A DNA stretch of 12,419 nucleotides from D2472 sp964444385 (GTDB lineage: Bacteria; Pseudomonadota; Gammaproteobacteria; Magnimaribacterales; D2472). The position numbers were made by a program, and so were the translations under genes. This document shows positions 1-7,654 of the stretch, in pieces (within the stretch, counting starts at the first letter, position 1; every line of letters starts with the position of its first letter). Below the pieces are notes generated by a model, which worked only from the letters and a program-made list of their open reading frames with translations, was not told the DNA's origin and made no database searches. Where the stretch lies: positions 1 to 12,419 of the forward strand of contig CAYUHD010000042.1 of NCBI GenBank assembly GCA_964444385.1, given 5' to 3'.

Positions 1-1
1 T

Positions 2-223
2 GCAGATTATCTGCACCGACCCACTTCTCTGACGTTAGATGAGGTGCAGTACTCTAAAGACGGCTCGGTGGAATTTGTTGTCGCCCATCAAGATCCTGGA
101 CATCCTAATTGGTTGGATACAAGTGGACATAATTTTGGTTTCATTACCTTACGATGGCTTGATGCCAAAGGTGCAAAGATACCCAAGCCAGAGTTGCAAG
201 TGATTAAGTGGAACGAGAAATGA
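2..223 (+). CDS. DUF1214-like envelope protein, C-terminal fragment (5' end outside the window)
   Basis: This is the last 73 codons of a gene whose start lies left of the window; it ends at TGA 221-223. The product ends with a block containing HQDPGHPNWLDTSGHNFGF, the same block that closes the complete gene at 785-1984. The two C-termini align without gaps, with 59 of 73 residues identical. The Asp-Pro-Gly...Asn-Trp-Leu pattern followed by a hydrophobic strand resembles the end of the DUF1214 domain (family knowledge, recognised by eye). The family has no well-defined biochemical role, so none is assigned. The next gene converges on it from the other strand 31 bases downstream, and I see no hairpin terminator in that gap. 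Confidence 0.8.
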   Translation, partial: ADYLHRPTSLTLDEVQYSKDGSVEFVVAHQDPGHPNWLDTSGHNFGFITLRWLDAKGAKIPKPELQVIKWNEK

Positions 224-254
224 AAAACATCCTCCTAGTTTTCCCGCTCCAGTT

Positions 255-659
255 CTATACGGTCCAGTATGGATCTAGATTCATGTCTTCAGTTGGATTG
301 AAATAAGTGTGACAGCGGACAATTCTGCCACAATCACCAATCCAATAGATTTCTATAGACTCTAGATCAAAGGTATTACCATCAATATTCCCATGATTGA
401 TTAGATGTACGGCTACTTGATCGACATTAACCGACATAAAGACCAGTTCGCAATTCCAACTATGCCCGGGTTGGAAACCTTTATCCCATGTGTCTTCTCT
501 GGCTCCTTTTCCATGCTTTTCTTTGCCGCCAACTGGGTCTTGAAAGACACAGTCAGGATGCCAAGCAGTTAGCCATTTCTCTCTATCACCATAGTCTGGG
601 CTATTTGCATTCCAGCCGGCTAAATGAGTAAGTACAGCTGTTTCAATTGGATTTTTCAT
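255..659 (-). CDS. SnoaL/NTF2-like small cytoplasmic protein (polyketide cyclase / ketosteroid isomerase fold)
   Basis: The 134-residue product has the size and layout of a single-domain NTF2-like (SnoaL) protein. An N-terminal helix (about residues 4-18) is followed by a Trp-His-Pro-Asp...Phe-Gln-Asp-Pro-Val-Gly stretch (33-44), a Lys/Gly-rich helix region (46-60), and beta strands ending in a Glu-Ile-Tyr-Trp...Arg-Cys-His-Thr-Tyr-Phe segment (103-120). Proteins of this fold form a cone-shaped pocket and act as isomerases, cyclases, hydrolases or binding proteins, so the reaction cannot be named. Asp36, Asp41 and His66 are candidate pocket residues, but this is a guess. No signal peptide is visible. 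AGGAG lies six bases before the ATG (666-670 on the plus strand), which fixes the start. It is divergent from the gene at 785 and convergent with the fragment at 2-223, so it sits between two DUF1214-like paralogues. Confidence 0.75.
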   Translation of the reverse strand: MKNPIETAVLTHLAGWNANSPDYGDREKWLTAWHPDCVFQDPVGGKEKHGKGAREDTWDKGFQPGHSWNCELVFMSVNVDQVAVHLINHGNIDGNTFDLESIEIYWIGDCGRIVRCHTYFNPTEDMNLDPYWTV

Positions 660-688
660 AAAATTCTCCTAAGACTATTTCTCATTAG

Positions 689-694
689 AGTATA
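689..694 (-). promoter_or_regulatory. Candidate -10 box for the SnoaL-like gene
   Basis: On the minus strand this reads TATACT, one mismatch from the sigma-70 -10 consensus, about 30 bases before the start codon at 659. No convincing -35 hexamer lies at 16-18 bases, so the call is weak. The 125-base divergent gap (660-784) must hold promoters for both flanking genes; I could not pick a credible one for the plus-strand gene. Confidence 0.2.
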
Positions 695-784
695 CATGAC
701 AAGAAAAGTAGCAAAATGTTATATGGTTTTATCTTCTTTTTAGCTACTATCTAAGACATAAAGGAGAAAACCGGAGTAGTTGTT

Positions 785-1984
785 ATGACTAAAAAGTTTC
801 TTATTGGAGTGCTTCTTATTGTTGTTGGTGGATTTTTAGGTTATCAGGTGCCACGTGGCCCAGCTTTGTATTCAACGCTCATGAGTTTTGGAGCAAGTTC
901 AAACCAGAACTATTCAACACTTGCATCGCATCAAGCGCTATTGGATTTTGAGGAGGCACTGGCAGCTGCTCGGCAGATGGTGCTCAATGATGCTAGGACT
1001 GAACAGGAAGCTGCTGAGGGTATGCGTTGGTTATTACGGGTGATAGCTATGAGTGTGGAAGTAGCTGCTGATGCCAATCCCCGCAAGCCGCATTTTCAGC
1101 GCATGGACACTTTGGTGCGCAAGGTGGGAGGCGATAATCCAGATGCTGAATATGAATTTGTGGCAATTGATGGGCAGTACGACTATAAAATTACTGGTAA
1201 CGTGGGTAGCGTCCGTTATTTGGGTCTAACCTTTACTGCTGGTCAAGGAAATACACCTCGGCGCCAGTTTTCCTATCATAGTGACAAAACGCTAAACCTC
1301 GATGAAGCAGGGAACTTCACCCTGATTCTCAGCCAGGAAGCACCTGATATACCAGGTCAATGGGTGCAAACTCCGGCCGATGCATCTGGTATTTTGGTCC
1401 GGCAATACATAGCCCAGCGCGAGCAGGAGGAATTGCCAAGCTTTCATATTGAAGTATTAGGTGATCCACTTCCCTATAGTCCAGTTACAGATCAAGAGAT
1501 GGCTGACGCTATTATAGGAACTAGCTATGCCTTTTTCAGTTTGACCACTTTACATCGTAAGGTTTTACCAGAACTAATGGAGAAAACGAATTTTTTTATA
1601 GAGGTGACCTCAGAGAACTTGGGCGGGGCGATTAGTGGTAATGATAACCTTTATATGATTGGTAGTTACCAGCTTGCCGATGATGAGGCCTTGCTGATGC
1701 GGGTGCAGCCGCCGGATACTCGTTATTGGAATATTGCTTTAGAATCTCGTTGGCATGAAACAGCAGATTACCTTCACCAATCAAGGTCACTTACATTAGA
1801 TGAGGTAGAGTATTCTGCAGATGGTTCGGTGGAATTTGTGGTTGCCCATCAAGACCCTGGGCACCCTAATTGGTTAGATACAAGTGGACATAATTTTGGT
1901 TTTATTACCCTGCGATGGGTAGAAGCTAAAGGTTTAAAGGTTCCCTTGCCAGAGTTACAAGTGGTTCAGTTGAATGAACTGTAA
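785..1984 (+). CDS. DUF1214-like membrane-anchored protein
   Basis: The 399-residue product starts with a short basic end and one hydrophobic segment (residues 4-20), most simply a signal anchor or uncleaved signal peptide that places the rest in the periplasm. Residues 117-185 carry a Asn-Pro-Asp-Ala...Asp-Gly...Tyr-Lys-Ile-Thr-Gly...Tyr-Leu-Gly pattern, and residues 310-380 a Tyr-Trp-Asn...His-Gln-Asp-Pro-Gly-His...Asn-Trp-Leu pattern. I associate both with DUF1214 proteins. The family has no agreed reaction; it is often annotated next to DUF1254 proteins, but no DUF1254 domain is seen here. GGAG at 773-776, eight bases before the ATG, supports the start. The gene ends only 13 bases from the convergent amidohydrolase gene. 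Most of the coding sequence is near 50% G+C, higher than the genes to its right. It is a paralogue of the truncated gene at 2-223. Confidence 0.72.
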   Translation: MTKKFLIGVLLIVVGGFLGYQVPRGPALYSTLMSFGASSNQNYSTLASHQALLDFEEALAAARQMVLNDARTEQEAAEGMRWLLRVIAMSVEVAADANPRKPHFQRMDTLVRKVGGDNPDAEYEFVAIDGQYDYKITGNVGSVRYLGLTFTAGQGNTPRRQFSYHSDKTLNLDEAGNFTLILSQEAPDIPGQWVQTPADASGILVRQYIAQREQEELPSFHIEVLGDPLPYSPVTDQEMADAIIGTSYAFFSLTTLHRKVLPELMEKTNFFIEVTSENLGGAISGNDNLYMIGSYQLADDEALLMRVQPPDTRYWNIALESRWHETADYLHQSRSLTLDEVEYSADGSVEFVVAHQDPGHPNWLDTSGHNFGFITLRWVEAKGLKVPLPELQVVQLNEL

Positions 1985-1997
1985 GAGTCATTCGTAA

Positions 1998-3683
1998 TTA
2001 ATAAGTAGCTCTATAAATTTCTTTGCCATGAGAGTAAGTCGCAATTACTTTTAATTCTAGAAGTGAAGCTGTTGGCATACTTAAGGGATCTTCAGACAGC
2101 ACCACTAAATCAGCTAACTTGCCAACTTCAATAGTTCCTTTGATATCATCTTCAAAATGTTGATAAGCAGCATTAATTGTCATTGCCTTTAGAGCAGCAT
2201 ATGTTGAAATCTTTTGCTCGTGACCAAGAATCTTTCCAGAGCGAGTTAACCTATTGGTTGTTGACCAAAGAAGCCTAATCATGTCTGGGGGGACAACAGG
2301 CGCATCATTGTGCACAGTAAAAGGCATCTTTCTGTCTAGAGTAGATCTTGTCGGGCTTATTCGCATAGCACGATCTTTTCCAAAAACAGAATCTCTATGC
2401 CAGTCACCCCAATAGAATGTATGTGTTGAAAAATAAGAAGGGATGATTTCTAATTCTTTCATTTTATCTAATTGATCTTCTCTAACTGTTTGTGCATGGA
2501 TCATGATGGTTCGATGATCTGATTTAATATCAGCGGTTTTAACTGCTTTTATTAGCATGTCTGCAGCAGCATCTCCATTGGCATGAGCCATGATGGGTAT
2601 GTTTAACTCAGAGTATTTTTTTACCCACTTTGATACTTCTGTTTGAGGGATTAAAGGATAACCCTTGTAAGACTGAGATTCACTATGAGGTGGTTTTAGG
2701 TAGGGCTTGGTTAAAAAAGCAGTTTTTCCTTGTGGTGAGCCATCTAAAATTAATTTAATCCCACCAATTTTTATTCTTCCTTTATAGTTCCCAAAATTTA
2801 TCGAATCTATGTTCTTATCTAACCCATTTTGCCCTATGGGATAACTAATGATATCTAGGTCTACCATGCCTTGAGCATCGGCTGTTTGCATTAAGCCAAT
2901 GCTCTCTAGACTAGAGGCTCCATCTTGTCCTGTAGTAATGCCATTTCTTGCATAGACTTCCATGGCTTTTTTTACACTTCCGATTGGATCTTTGTATGAG
3001 CTCATTGCTAATTGTTGAAGGGGGTATGCAGCAGTTTCTTCAAAGACTCCATTGGGCTCTGAAGAATTTTTATATCTTCTTATTTTGCCTCCAGGTGGGT
3101 CTTGAGTTGCTGAAGTAATATTAGCCAATGATAAGCCTAAAGAATTTGCCGCTCCAAGATGGGCTGATACATGAATGAGATAAATTGGATGCTCTGTGCT
3201 GACTTGATCAAGATCATCTTTTGTAGGATGCCGTTGTTCTTCAAGGAGCGAATCGTCATAACCGAGTCCCATTAACCATTCACCCGGCTGTAGATTTGAA
3301 TCTTGAATAAATCTTTTTAGTTCAACTTGAAGATCTTTAATAGTTTTTATTTTTCCAACTGGAGGAGAGGCTATATTTGCCACTTGTGTAGCAAATGCTA
3401 GGTAAGATGCGTGACCATGCGCATCAATGAATCCAGGTAGAATGGCTTGTTTGCCAAAATCAATATGTTTGCCTTGAATATTTTTCGCATCTTTATGAGA
3501 TCCTATCCAGGCTATTTTTTTATTTTTAATGGCAATAGATAAAGGTTGGGCCTCTTTCTTGCCAATCATTAATATGACTTTCTTGGAGCTTATTATTAAG
3601 TCTGCTTCATCAATTGCTTGAAGAAATGAGTGGCCACATAACAGCATTAAAATAAATAGATTGCGCATATGTATTAAAGTCAT
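1998..3683 (-). CDS. Exported YtcJ-like metal-dependent amidohydrolase (amidohydrolase family 3)
   Basis: The 561-residue product belongs to the YtcJ/N-substituted formamide deformylase branch of the amidohydrolase superfamily, which hydrolyses C-N bonds with one or two metal ions in a TIM barrel. The small N-terminal beta domain (residues 28-80) leads into the metal motif His89-Gly-His91 after Leu-Pro-Gly-Phe-Ile-Asp. The family block Gly-Ile-Lys...Asp-Gly-Ser-Pro-Gln-Gly-Lys-Thr spans 308-321. His367 in His-Ala-Asn-Gly-Asp, His396 and Asp460 complete the likely metal and catalytic set. A hydrophobic segment at residues 8-23 ending near Gln-Ala is a likely signal peptide, so the enzyme should act in the periplasm. 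The start is uncertain: neither this ATG nor Met6 (3666-3668) has a good ribosome binding site, and Met6 gives the more typical signal peptide. The substrate is unknown. The gene diverges from the TonB-dependent receptor across a 182-base gap, which may mean shared control. Confidence 0.88.
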   Translation of the reverse strand: MTLIHMRNLFILMLLCGHSFLQAIDEADLIISSKKVILMIGKKEAQPLSIAIKNKKIAWIGSHKDAKNIQGKHIDFGKQAILPGFIDAHGHASYLAFATQVANIASPPVGKIKTIKDLQVELKRFIQDSNLQPGEWLMGLGYDDSLLEEQRHPTKDDLDQVSTEHPIYLIHVSAHLGAANSLGLSLANITSATQDPPGGKIRRYKNSSEPNGVFEETAAYPLQQLAMSSYKDPIGSVKKAMEVYARNGITTGQDGASSLESIGLMQTADAQGMVDLDIISYPIGQNGLDKNIDSINFGNYKGRIKIGGIKLILDGSPQGKTAFLTKPYLKPPHSESQSYKGYPLIPQTEVSKWVKKYSELNIPIMAHANGDAAADMLIKAVKTADIKSDHRTIMIHAQTVREDQLDKMKELEIIPSYFSTHTFYWGDWHRDSVFGKDRAMRISPTRSTLDRKMPFTVHNDAPVVPPDMIRLLWSTTNRLTRSGKILGHEQKISTYAALKAMTINAAYQHFEDDIKGTIEVGKLADLVVLSEDPLSMPTASLLELKVIATYSHGKEIYRATY

Positions 3684-3818
3684 GAATTAGGTACTTATTG
3701 TAGTACTAATAAATAAATTTTTTAATGCTTGTTACTGTGCAAAAAAAAGCGTTTTTAATTGCATTCATGAAATTTATTATGTTTACTAGAAGATATAAAA
3801 AATATTAATACTTTTATC

Positions 3819-3840
3819 TATAATATTTTTATAAATATTA
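3819..3840 (+). promoter_or_regulatory. Candidate -10 box overlapping an inverted repeat upstream of the receptor gene
   Basis: TATAAT, a perfect -10 hexamer, lies at 3819-3824, but there is no good -35 match 16-18 bases before it. It overlaps a perfect inverted repeat with eight-base arms: TAATATTT at 3821-3828 and AAATATTA at 3833-3840, separated by TTAT. A repressor or activator could bind here, but both elements are pure A/T in a very A/T-rich gap and may be chance. Confidence 0.3.
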
Positions 3841-3865
3841 CTTACTTATTAGGGGGAGTTAAGTT

Positions 3866-6763
3866 ATGAGAATTACCAATTTTTTTCATGGTTTGAAGAT
3901 TACTGCAATTGCTTGCAGTTTTATGTTTTTAATTAATCCAGCAGCTGCGCAAGATGAAGCAGTAAATACAATTGAAGAAGTTATTGTTACTTCCCAAAGA
4001 GTGGAGGAGAGTTTACAGGATGTTCCTATTGCTGTGACTGCGCTTACAGCCGAAATGCTTGAAGATCAACAAATCCAATCGGGCTCTGATTTGCAGCTTG
4101 TGACTCCAAGTTTAAATTTTCAAGGTAACGATTCTGGAGGTGGAGCATTTAATATTCGAGGTATTACAAATTTAGCTGTTTCTCAAACCGCTGAATCAGG
4201 TGTAGAAATCCATGTTAATGATTTGCCTGTTGGTTCAACAACCATGCAAGATGGGGAATTTTTAGACATGGAGCGTATCGAGGTTCTTAGAGGCCCTCAA
4301 GGAACTCTTTATGGTAAAAATTCTGTAGGTGGAGCTATCAACTTAATTACCGGAAGACCTAAATTTGATGAGATGACGCAAAAGGTTTCTGTTGATCTAG
4401 GTGATTATAATTTAGAAAAATTAAGATACACTTTGAATTATCCCCTTAGCGATACTATGGCAGCAAGATTTGCAGCAATGTCTATTGAGCGAGATGGGGA
4501 TGTTAAAAACATTTACTCAAAAGCACCGACATCTCATATTAATAACCGAGATTCCTCTGCTTATAGATTTTCTTTTGCATGGCAGCTTAGCGATAAGACT
4601 GATATTTTGTTTGTGCGTGATCATTATGAAGAAGATTCCACTCGTCATTATGTAAATAATAGATATTGTAAGCGGGATCCTTCTGTGGCAGTTGGTTGTA
4701 CTCCAGGAGGTCCTTTGGTCCATGAGTTAACTCACCCGATGGCAACTTATGTAGAAAATTTAGCAATCCTTACTGGGATTTTAGATTACACGCCAGTGAC
4801 AGATATGTCTGGAGCACCTCAAGGTTTTTGGCAGTCAAATAATAGAGGTAATCCAAGATATATAATTGATCAAGATATTACGCAACTCATTATTAACCAT
4901 TCAATTAATGATAATTGGGATATGACTTTATCTCATTCAAGAAAAGATAGACTCTATGATCGAACAGGAACCTATCAATCTGAGGAATATGATCGACTCA
5001 GATTTAAAGATAATCCTTATTTTCCAGGTGGATATGTTCCTATGTCTGGTTATGGTCCAAATTGTAAGTTAGAGGATGGAACGCTTGGGGTATATGGTGG
5101 TTGTATAATGGATACTTTGAATTATCCAGAAGGTCTTGATCGTCAACAAAATCCTGATGTTGAAAACGAAGTTACTGAGATAAGGATTCAATCTAGTTTA
5201 GATGGAAGTTGGAATTATTTGTTGGGTGCAATTCATAGTGAAGGGTCAGGCACAAGTGTTTATGATATTCCCGCGAACGGATTAGATGCGTTAGCATTAG
5301 TCCCACCTCCGGTATTAACTGGCGGTACGCCTCAGGGATATGTTCAGCTTTATGCTCCTATGTATAGAAACTCAAGCATTGCAGCTGCAAGAAGTTCTGC
5401 TATTTTTGGTGAGATTTATTATCAGGCCAATGATAGGTTGAAATACACTTTGGGCTTAAGAAGAACCGAAGATTACAAAGAGCAATATGGTCGATCACCA
5501 TTTTTAAGTGTTGTTGGTTTTGGTAGCTTAGGCAATGGTTTTACTGCCTTGCCAGGATATTCTATTCCTGCATTTGGTCAGTCCTGGTACGCATCGGGAA
5601 CTCCTGGCGACCCTGAGACTGAATTTGCAAATAATACAGGTCGTTTTGTCGTTGATTATGTTTTAAATGACAATACGCTTGTCTATGGATCAATTTCAAA
5701 AGGATTTAAAGGAGGAGGATTTAATCCTGCCCTAGATCCTGCTCTGTATCCAGAGACACCTCAAGTTTTTCCATCTACAGAGTTAACTGCATTTGAGGTT
5801 GGTTTTAAGGCTGATTTCCCTGCACAAGGCATGCGATGGAATGCTGCAGCTTATATGTACGATGCTGAAGATTATCAGGTAACAAAAATTCAAAATAAAA
5901 CCCGTGTAAACGAAGGTATTGATGTTGACATGATGGGTTTAGAAAGTGAATTTATTTGGGTTCCCATTAATGCTCCGCAATGGCAAATTAATGTAGGTCT
6001 AGCATGGGAAGAATCAGAAATTGCAAGCGGTGAAATGCTTATGAACCCAGCAAATGCTGATCTATGTCTTACAACTGGATGTGGTAACTGGCACTTAATG
6101 AAAAATGCTGCTGATGGTGAAGTCTTTGTCGTTAGAAAAGATGTGGCTACTGTGATTTGGAATATGTGGCAAGGCGGTCTTTGGGGTCCAGCCCAAGCTC
6201 TTATTGTCCCTGCTGAATTTCATGGTGATAGGGTTAGCGGCGAGCCAACACCAGTTAGTTTCTTGCCAAATGTTACCCCAGGCCATTTACCCACATTGAC
6301 AGCCACAAGAGATCTTTATTCCTCTGTCATGGTAAGTACAGCTTGTTCAATCTTAGGTTGTAATCCCGCTGATGTGATTAAAGATGGCTTGCTTTCAGAT
6401 GTTGGAGGTCATTCACTCACTCATCCTGAATTATCAATGAATGTAGGAGTGCAATACACCATGACAACAGATAATTACTTTGTTAACTTCAGATTGGATG
6501 CTTATAAACAAGATGAGAGATATACATCTTTATTTGATCTTGAATGGGACAAAGTGCCTTCCTGGACTGAGTACAATGCGATGATTTCAATCACCCCATC
6601 GGTTGATGATCCTAAATGGCGTATAGATATTTATGGTCAAAATATTACAGATGAAGAAAATATCATGCACATTGGAGAAGCAACAGCACCTCTAGGTTTT
6701 AATAAAAGTATTTGGGCTAGAGAGCAAGCAACCTATGGAGTTAGATGGACTTATAACTTCTAA
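3866..6763 (+). CDS. TonB-dependent outer-membrane receptor
   Basis: The 965-residue product imports a ligand across the outer membrane using energy passed from TonB/ExbB/ExbD. A signal peptide (residues 1-28) ends in Ala-Ala-Ala before Gln29. A TonB box (Glu-Glu-Val-Ile-Val-Thr, 37-42) follows, then the plug (about 48-165) with the Asn-Ile-Arg-Gly motif (96-99) and Leu-Arg-Gly-Pro-Gln-Gly-Thr-Leu-Tyr-Gly (141-150). The rest is beta barrel, ending in the aromatic Tyr-Asn-Phe used for outer-membrane insertion. It is longer than the roughly 700-850 residues common in the family; much of the excess seems to lie in long loops, notably about 722-850. The mature protein has eight cysteines in four close pairs: 268/278, 400/413, 734/739 and 827/832. 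GGGGGAG at 3852-3858, seven bases before the ATG, is a strong ribosome binding site. The ligand cannot be deduced; no siderophore or B12 genes are nearby, while a glucuronidase lies downstream. Confidence 0.95.
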   Translation: MRITNFFHGLKITAIACSFMFLINPAAAQDEAVNTIEEVIVTSQRVEESLQDVPIAVTALTAEMLEDQQIQSGSDLQLVTPSLNFQGNDSGGGAFNIRGITNLAVSQTAESGVEIHVNDLPVGSTTMQDGEFLDMERIEVLRGPQGTLYGKNSVGGAINLITGRPKFDEMTQKVSVDLGDYNLEKLRYTLNYPLSDTMAARFAAMSIERDGDVKNIYSKAPTSHINNRDSSAYRFSFAWQLSDKTDILFVRDHYEEDSTRHYVNNRYCKRDPSVAVGCTPGGPLVHELTHPMATYVENLAILTGILDYTPVTDMSGAPQGFWQSNNRGNPRYIIDQDITQLIINHSINDNWDMTLSHSRKDRLYDRTGTYQSEEYDRLRFKDNPYFPGGYVPMSGYGPNCKLEDGTLGVYGGCIMDTLNYPEGLDRQQNPDVENEVTEIRIQSSLDGSWNYLLGAIHSEGSGTSVYDIPANGLDALALVPPPVLTGGTPQGYVQLYAPMYRNSSIAAARSSAIFGEIYYQANDRLKYTLGLRRTEDYKEQYGRSPFLSVVGFGSLGNGFTALPGYSIPAFGQSWYASGTPGDPETEFANNTGRFVVDYVLNDNTLVYGSISKGFKGGGFNPALDPALYPETPQVFPSTELTAFEVGFKADFPAQGMRWNAAAYMYDAEDYQVTKIQNKTRVNEGIDVDMMGLESEFIWVPINAPQWQINVGLAWEESEIASGEMLMNPANADLCLTTGCGNWHLMKNAADGEVFVVRKDVATVIWNMWQGGLWGPAQALIVPAEFHGDRVSGEPTPVSFLPNVTPGHLPTLTATRDLYSSVMVSTACSILGCNPADVIKDGLLSDVGGHSLTHPELSMNVGVQYTMTTDNYFVNFRLDAYKQDERYTSLFDLEWDKVPSWTEYNAMISITPSVDDPKWRIDIYGQNITDEENIMHIGEATAPLGFNKSIWAREQATYGVRWTYNF

Positions 6764-6782
6764 CATAACAACCTTAACTAAT

Positions 6783-6812
6783 AAAAAGCCTTGAAGATTC
6801 AAGGCTTTTTTT
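6783..6812 (+). terminator. Rho-independent terminator after the receptor gene
   Basis: A twelve-pair stem (6783-6794 with 6799-6810) contains a GCC/GGC core and closes a four-base loop; a run of seven T starts within its 3' arm at 6806 and ends at 6812. It begins 19 bases after the receptor stop codon and separates it from the next transcription unit. The A-rich left arm pairs with the T run, so it could also work weakly in the other direction, but no gene needs that. Confidence 0.9.
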
Positions 6813-6886
6813 GTTGAATCGATATAAAAATACATGTTATTTTTTTATATATCTTGCATACTGAGCACTCTGTTTAATTTTTTTTT

Positions 6887-6890
6887 GGAG
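6887..6890 (+). promoter_or_regulatory. Ribosome binding site that decides the start of the 245-residue protein
   Basis: GGAG lies six bases before the ATG at 6897. An in-frame ATG at 6834 would add 21 residues but has no such site and would put a second hydrophobic stretch ahead of an already complete signal peptide. The start is therefore placed at 6897. Confidence 0.8.
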
Positions 6891-6896
6891 AAAAAA

Positions 6897-7634
6897 ATGA
6901 AAAAAATATTTTTAATAGCTTTATTGTTTTCTGCAACATTTATTCAGTCTCAAGAGGTACCCGGGCCCATTAGAGCTGAATACTTAATGTGCAATCTTAA
7001 CGAAGGCAAAAGTTTTAATGACTTTATGAAATGGAGCAAATCTTGGAACAAAGTAATGGATGCTACTGATGAATCTGGTTATGACGCAGCTATGATGGTT
7101 CCTAGATACCGATCTCCATTAACTGATTTTGATATGTTTTGGGTTGGGCATACTGATACAGCAACCAATATGGGTAAAGCTTTGGATAATTGGTTTGGTG
7201 ATAACTTCAAGAAAGTAAGAGATTCAATACCCGTTACCTGTGTTCAAGCATTTAATGCTGTTCAGTGGGTTCTGGAATCTAACTTTAGTTCTGAAGATTT
7301 ATCAAATGCGTATCCAGTATCTTATCGTTACTGTAATTTAAAAGAGGGTAAATCTCTCTCAGATGCATATATCAATCTAAGCAATCAAATGAAAATTTCT
7401 CATGAAGCGGGTATTAGAAATAGCGCCCGTTTAATTAGACCTGGTAATGGAGCTCCTGAGCAACTTGCTAGTTATGATTTTGTATTATCCTATGGCTCGC
7501 CTGATTGGGAGGAATGGGGGAAAGCAATTGATCATTATTGGTCAGATGTAAATAATACTGATGAGAATAAAGCGGTTCAAGAAACATATTCTTGTGAAAA
7601 TTCAAGAATGTATTCCGGGACTTTAATTAGATAA
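6897..7634 (+). CDS. Secreted protein with two tandem alpha/beta repeats, one cysteine pair per repeat
   Basis: I do not recognise a named family. The 245-residue product starts with a signal peptide (Met-Lys-Lys, hydrophobic 4-16, likely cleavage after Ser18), so it is periplasmic or secreted. It is an internal duplication: residues 28-124 and 142-241 both open with Tyr-x-x-Cys-Asn-Leu-(Asn/Lys)-Glu-Gly-Lys-Ser, continue with a helix, and contain a central strand region (Asp-Phe-Asp-Met-Phe-Trp-Val-Gly; Tyr-Asp-Phe-Val-Leu-Ser-Tyr-Gly). A Trp-Gly/Gly-Lys-Ala helix with Asp and Trp follows, and each repeat closes with a cysteine. Cys32/Cys115 and Cys146/Cys233 sit at matching places and probably form one disulfide per repeat (inference). 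The pattern suggests a dimeric alpha-beta barrel (ABM-like) fold supplied twice by one chain. It stands 20 bases before the next secreted-protein gene with no terminator between, so the two are probably one operon. Confidence 0.85.
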   Translation: MKKIFLIALLFSATFIQSQEVPGPIRAEYLMCNLNEGKSFNDFMKWSKSWNKVMDATDESGYDAAMMVPRYRSPLTDFDMFWVGHTDTATNMGKALDNWFGDNFKKVRDSIPVTCVQAFNAVQWVLESNFSSEDLSNAYPVSYRYCNLKEGKSLSDAYINLSNQMKISHEAGIRNSARLIRPGNGAPEQLASYDFVLSYGSPDWEEWGKAIDHYWSDVNNTDENKAVQETYSCENSRMYSGTLIR

Positions 7635-7654
7635 AAAATAAATAAGGATAAATC

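Noticed and set aside
3741..3756. A-run/T-run hairpin (A8, GCG, T5) as a terminator
   Set aside because: It lies in a divergent gap where neither gene needs a terminator, and the stem has no G-C pairs beyond the loop.
4470..4723. Short open frames on both strands within the receptor gene (4470-4655 plus, 4517-4723 minus, also 6095-6286 minus)
   Set aside because: They lie wholly inside an unmistakable receptor coding sequence, have no ribosome binding sites I can see, and encode no recognisable protein.
6834..6896. Upstream ATG giving the secreted repeat protein 21 more residues
   Set aside because: The ATG at 6897 has GGAG at ideal spacing and a complete signal peptide. The extension adds a second hydrophobic run with no ribosome binding site.
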